A stretch of DNA of 64,000 bases, taken from positions 124,001 through 188,000 of the forward strand of contig NZ_BAMW01000015.1 in the NCBI RefSeq assembly GCF_000963945.1, in the 5' to 3' direction. Source of the DNA: Acetobacter indonesiensis (GTDB taxonomy: Bacteria; Pseudomonadota; Alphaproteobacteria; Acetobacterales; Acetobacteraceae). Within the stretch, counting starts at the first letter, position 1. Each line of letters begins with the position of its first letter. The notes beneath the pieces are model-generated. The model searched no databases and was not told the DNA's origin. It worked only from the letters and a program-made list of their open reading frames with translations. Made by a program: the position numbers and the translations under genes. Positions 61,325 through 64,000 of this stretch are shown here, in pieces.

Positions 61325-64000
61325 TCAGAACAGTTTGCGCAGCACGCCCGGCAGGAAAATGGAAAACGGGTTTACATGCAATTCAGGGTTTTCCAGCTTG
61401 CCGGAAAGCCCGAATTTCATAGCGACCAGTCCCCCATCTTTTTCGGGGCTGAACAGCCGCCCGATGCCGGGCAGTCTGCCGGGCAGGCGGTTTAGCGCAA
61501 AGGCAGGCACAACCGTTCCGTTCAGATCAAGCTTGCTGTGGTCAAGATCAATCTTGCCTTCAAGCGTTGCGCCCAATGCATCATTCCCAGCGCGTCCGTC
61601 CTGAATTGCCAGAACACCGTCTGCAAACGTGACGGGCATCTGCAAATGGGTGATCTCAAATTCGGGGGCTTTGCGGGCGTTTATCCAGCCATAAAGTGAC
61701 AGATTTCGCGCGATCAGCACCGTGTTGGGGGTTTTCTTCAGCACGAACGGGCTGACAGCCAGAACACCCTTAAACGGGGCCGAGGCCTGTGTGTCATCAA
61801 ATGCACCCTGTAGGGTTGCTTGCCCGCCATCAACATTGGGTAGAATATTCAGCGCAGACAGAAAGCCCCCCATGTCAGGGATAGTGACGTGCAGGCTGCG
61901 TTTGCTGCCATTTGGCGAAAGCTGCATGGCAACAGGGGATGGACCACGCATGGTAAAATGCATCCGCTCCAACCGCATGCCGTTATGTTCAAAATGGGCA
62001 CGCACCGCACTCAGGGGCTGTTTGGTCTGGCTGTAGAAAAGATCATTCGCCTCCAGATCAATAACCCATGCGTTCCCGGGTGGTCCATGAATGGTGCCTG
62101 TTGCGGCCTCTGGCACATGGTACCCGGCACTGGCTGGCTTTTTGGGGGCTGTCGGGTCGCCTTCCATCAAGGGAGCTAAATCAAGTGTATCGGCATAAAC
62201 ACCGACGCGGATGGTTTTGTCCTTGGCGGCATAAGGCAGGATAAGGTTGGCATGGCCGGAAGACCGATCAATACGGAACGAGGATATCACCAGTTCAGGC
62301 GGCCGGTTAGGGCGTATCTGGGCTTGTCCCCGGACGTCCAGATTGGGGCCTGTCGCCAGAATTTTGTTTACGGCGGTAATGTGCCCGTCCTGCATGGCTA
62401 GTTGAGCAGACACCTGTGCGGGCCGCCCCGCCGCCTTGTGCCAAAGCGGGATAAGAATTTTGGCAGGCGTCAGGTTCAGGTTGAGGTCAACATTGCCCTG
62501 ATTGTTGGCCAGACGGGTATAGTCAGTCTGAAGGTCTGCGCTGCCGTAGAAATGGTCACCCACCGCAAACCCGGCGGCAGTAGCCGATGCCGGGGTAATA
62601 TGCGTCAGAACGTGGGCTTTTTCAGCCACCTGCGTCGGGGCCAGAGACCGGAAATCCATAAAATATGTCACGTCAGAGGACAGACCGCTAAGCAGGGCAT
62701 GGCCCTTCACGTTCAGGTTCTGTGTCGTGGCGTCTATTTGAATCCGGCCATCCGTAATAGCGCGCCCCATGACAACATTGCCCAGATAGGTGCGCGTTAA
62801 ATCTGCATGGGCATTGATGGTCATCTGATCCGTGGTGACATCACTTTCCAGAGGTAATGTCAGGGAGAGATCAAGCACTGCATTGCCTGATGGCTTGGTG
62901 AAGCTGATAGGGTGGCGTGACAGCAAATGAAGCCGTGGTTCTGCCAGTAAAGCCAGAACATCGCGCAGGTTACCGCGCAGGGCTGTCTTGATTGTCCCGT
63001 CCTGATCTTTCTTGCTTAGGCCCGTAATCAGCATGGAGCCGGGGCCAGCCTCAATGCGGCCCGTGCCAGTTGCCCCCACGTTCTTGTCCGCACGGTCAAC
63101 CAGTTGGTAACCGTGGTCAAATGTGATGGTGAGCGTATCCAGCCCATCTATTCCCAGATGGGCATCAAGCCCATGCAAGGGGGAGACCGGGCGCAACCAA
63201 TGCACGGTCAGGCCCGTGGCATCGACCCCGCCTGTGGCCCCCGTAACCTGAATGCCATTCCAGCCTGTGCTGCTGTGCGCTGTGACACCAACATGCAGCC
63301 CGTGGGCAATCCCTTCCGTGATGTTGGTTTTGACCCACTTCCGTCCGCCTTTGGCTGCTTTTTCAGGCCAGAACTGACTGATATTGGCAAAATCGACCTG
63401 CGGAATATCCACACTGGCCTGACCGGAAAGAGCCTGTGGGCTGAACAGGTCAGACGCATGCAGGCTGCCACTGGCCTGAACGGTTATTCCGGCAGACGGC
63501 GTATCAGGCTGGTCTGGGTCAAGCAGATCAAGTTGCAGAGTTTTGAGCGTAATGGTCGCGGGAATATGCGTGGCGGAGGCATGATTCAGGTCAAGATGCA
63601 CACCAGCCGTGCCGTGGTTCAGGAGATAGTGTGACCCGGCAGCATCAAACGCTCCCTTCCCAATATCGGCCAGAAGGTCCATCCCTTGTGGCAAAAGCCA
63701 GCCGCTATGGCTGGCAGGCGCAAAGACTGTATCAGTCTGTAAACTGATAATGTTGGTTATCGGTTTTAGTGCAGGTGCCAGACTGCCAAAAGCTGCCGGT
63801 TGAGTAGGGGCTACGGCAAGATGCCACGTTACGGTATTGTTTGGGGTTTGCGTCCCTTCGGCTTTCAGGTCCAGCCGCGCGGCGTCACTTTGTGTGCCAA
63901 CAATACTGAGCACGACTGAACCCGTAAAACCGTTCTTGCCCGCCAGGGGCACCAGATTCAGATTGCCTTCAAACGGCGAGGCGACCCATTGCGTGCCAGT
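61325..64000 (-). CDS. AsmA/YhdP-like large envelope protein, 5' end outside the window
   Basis: The reverse frame is open from the right edge to a stop at 61325, over 890 residues. Repetitive beta-strand sequence typical of the AsmA-like/DUF3971 (YhdP/TamB-related) bridge-like lipid-transport proteins: long stretches of alternating hydrophobic residues, VDINLTP-like repeats, and the C-terminal signature PGRLPGIGRLFSPEKDGGLVAMKFGLSGKLENPELHVNPFSIFLPGVLRKLF-type end that this family shows. Such proteins span the periplasm and move phospholipids to the outer membrane. The N-terminal membrane anchor must lie beyond 64000. Confidence 0.85.
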   Translation of the reverse strand, partial: TGTQWVASPFEGNLNLVPLAGKNGFTGSVVLSIVGTQSDAARLDLKAEGTQTPNNTVTWHLAVAPTQPAAFGSLAPALKPITNIISLQTDTVFAPASHSGWLLPQGMDLLADIGKGAFDAAGSHYLLNHGTAGVHLDLNHASATHIPATITLKTLQLDLLDPDQPDTPSAGITVQASGSLHASDLFSPQALSGQASVDIPQVDFANISQFWPEKAAKGGRKWVKTNITEGIAHGLHVGVTAHSSTGWNGIQVTGATGGVDATGLTVHWLRPVSPLHGLDAHLGIDGLDTLTITFDHGYQLVDRADKNVGATGTGRIEAGPGSMLITGLSKKDQDGTIKTALRGNLRDVLALLAEPRLHLLSRHPISFTKPSGNAVLDLSLTLPLESDVTTDQMTINAHADLTRTYLGNVVMGRAITDGRIQIDATTQNLNVKGHALLSGLSSDVTYFMDFRSLAPTQVAEKAHVLTHITPASATAAGFAVGDHFYGSADLQTDYTRLANNQGNVDLNLNLTPAKILIPLWHKAAGRPAQVSAQLAMQDGHITAVNKILATGPNLDVRGQAQIRPNRPPELVISSFRIDRSSGHANLILPYAAKDKTIRVGVYADTLDLAPLMEGDPTAPKKPASAGYHVPEAATGTIHGPPGNAWVIDLEANDLFYSQTKQPLSAVRAHFEHNGMRLERMHFTMRGPSPVAMQLSPNGSKRSLHVTIPDMGGFLSALNILPNVDGGQATLQGAFDDTQASAPFKGVLAVSPFVLKKTPNTVLIARNLSLYGWINARKAPEFEITHLQMPVTFADGVLAIQDGRAGNDALGATLEGKIDLDHSKLDLNGTVVPAFALNRLPGRLPGIGRLFSPEKDGGLVAMKFGLSGKLENPELHVNPFSIFLPGVLRKLF

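Noticed and set aside
1-64000. Mobile elements, prophage genes or CRISPR arrays
   Set aside because: I saw no transposase, integrase, phage structural gene, terminal inverted repeats or regularly spaced direct repeats.

Overview
The window reads as chromosomal DNA of an acetic acid bacterium (Acetobacteraceae, Alphaproteobacteria), most likely Acetobacter or a close relative. The evidence is the protein sequences, the aroE-coaE-dnaQ and purM-purN/hdaA gene arrangements typical of alphaproteobacteria, moderately high GC, frequent GTG/TTG starts and many 4-bp ATGA start/stop overlaps. I see no insertion sequence, prophage, integrase or CRISPR array. Genus-level assignment is inference.

Layout. 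1-1293 is the start of a secreted lipoprotein alpha/beta hydrolase running off the left edge, followed by tRNA-Tyr and panB. 2701-5217 is a small redox cluster (old-yellow-enzyme reductase, ArsR-type repressor, zinc alcohol dehydrogenase) with a perfect 15-bp palindromic operator between the divergent genes. 5295-13093 is a leftward run: argH, a 46-residue LptM-like lipoprotein, lysA, a TIGR02302/DUF4175 membrane protein, galE and a trypsin-like protease. 13306-17470 runs rightward: a hypothetical protein, an N-formylglutamate-amidohydrolase-like protein, aroE, coaE, dnaQ and a lipoprotein. A 500-bp gene-free stretch follows that looks like a structured RNA. 17985-25203 runs leftward: glycosyltransferase, heparinase-like protein, rpe, rsmB, purN and purM, with hdaA diverging and an S46 peptidase after it.

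28695-38544 holds ppk1 and ppx, then the most unusual locus of the window: five tightly coupled genes encoding a membrane Cache-GAF sensor with a degenerate class III cyclase domain, an MlaE permease, an MlaF-like ABC protein that has lost every nucleotide-binding motif, an MCE/MlaD protein and a TPR-like lipoprotein. This looks like an Mla-type lipid-transport system whose own ATPase and cyclase subunits have become non-catalytic, possibly regulatory.

38602-48191 carries a secreted orphan protein, guanine deaminase, a KirBac potassium channel, two paralogous FUSC membrane proteins, a YidB-like protein and a four-helix membrane protein. 48261-53605 is a leftward cytochrome c maturation operon (ccmC-D-E-F-G-H-I, without ccmAB). 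53774-59008 carries small housekeeping and stress genes (YciI, EVE, DUF442-type phosphatase, EcsC, hydroxyacid dehydrogenase, aat). 59126-61293 is a three-gene set of secreted proteins of unknown function, two of them paralogous. The window ends inside a large AsmA/YhdP-like envelope protein.
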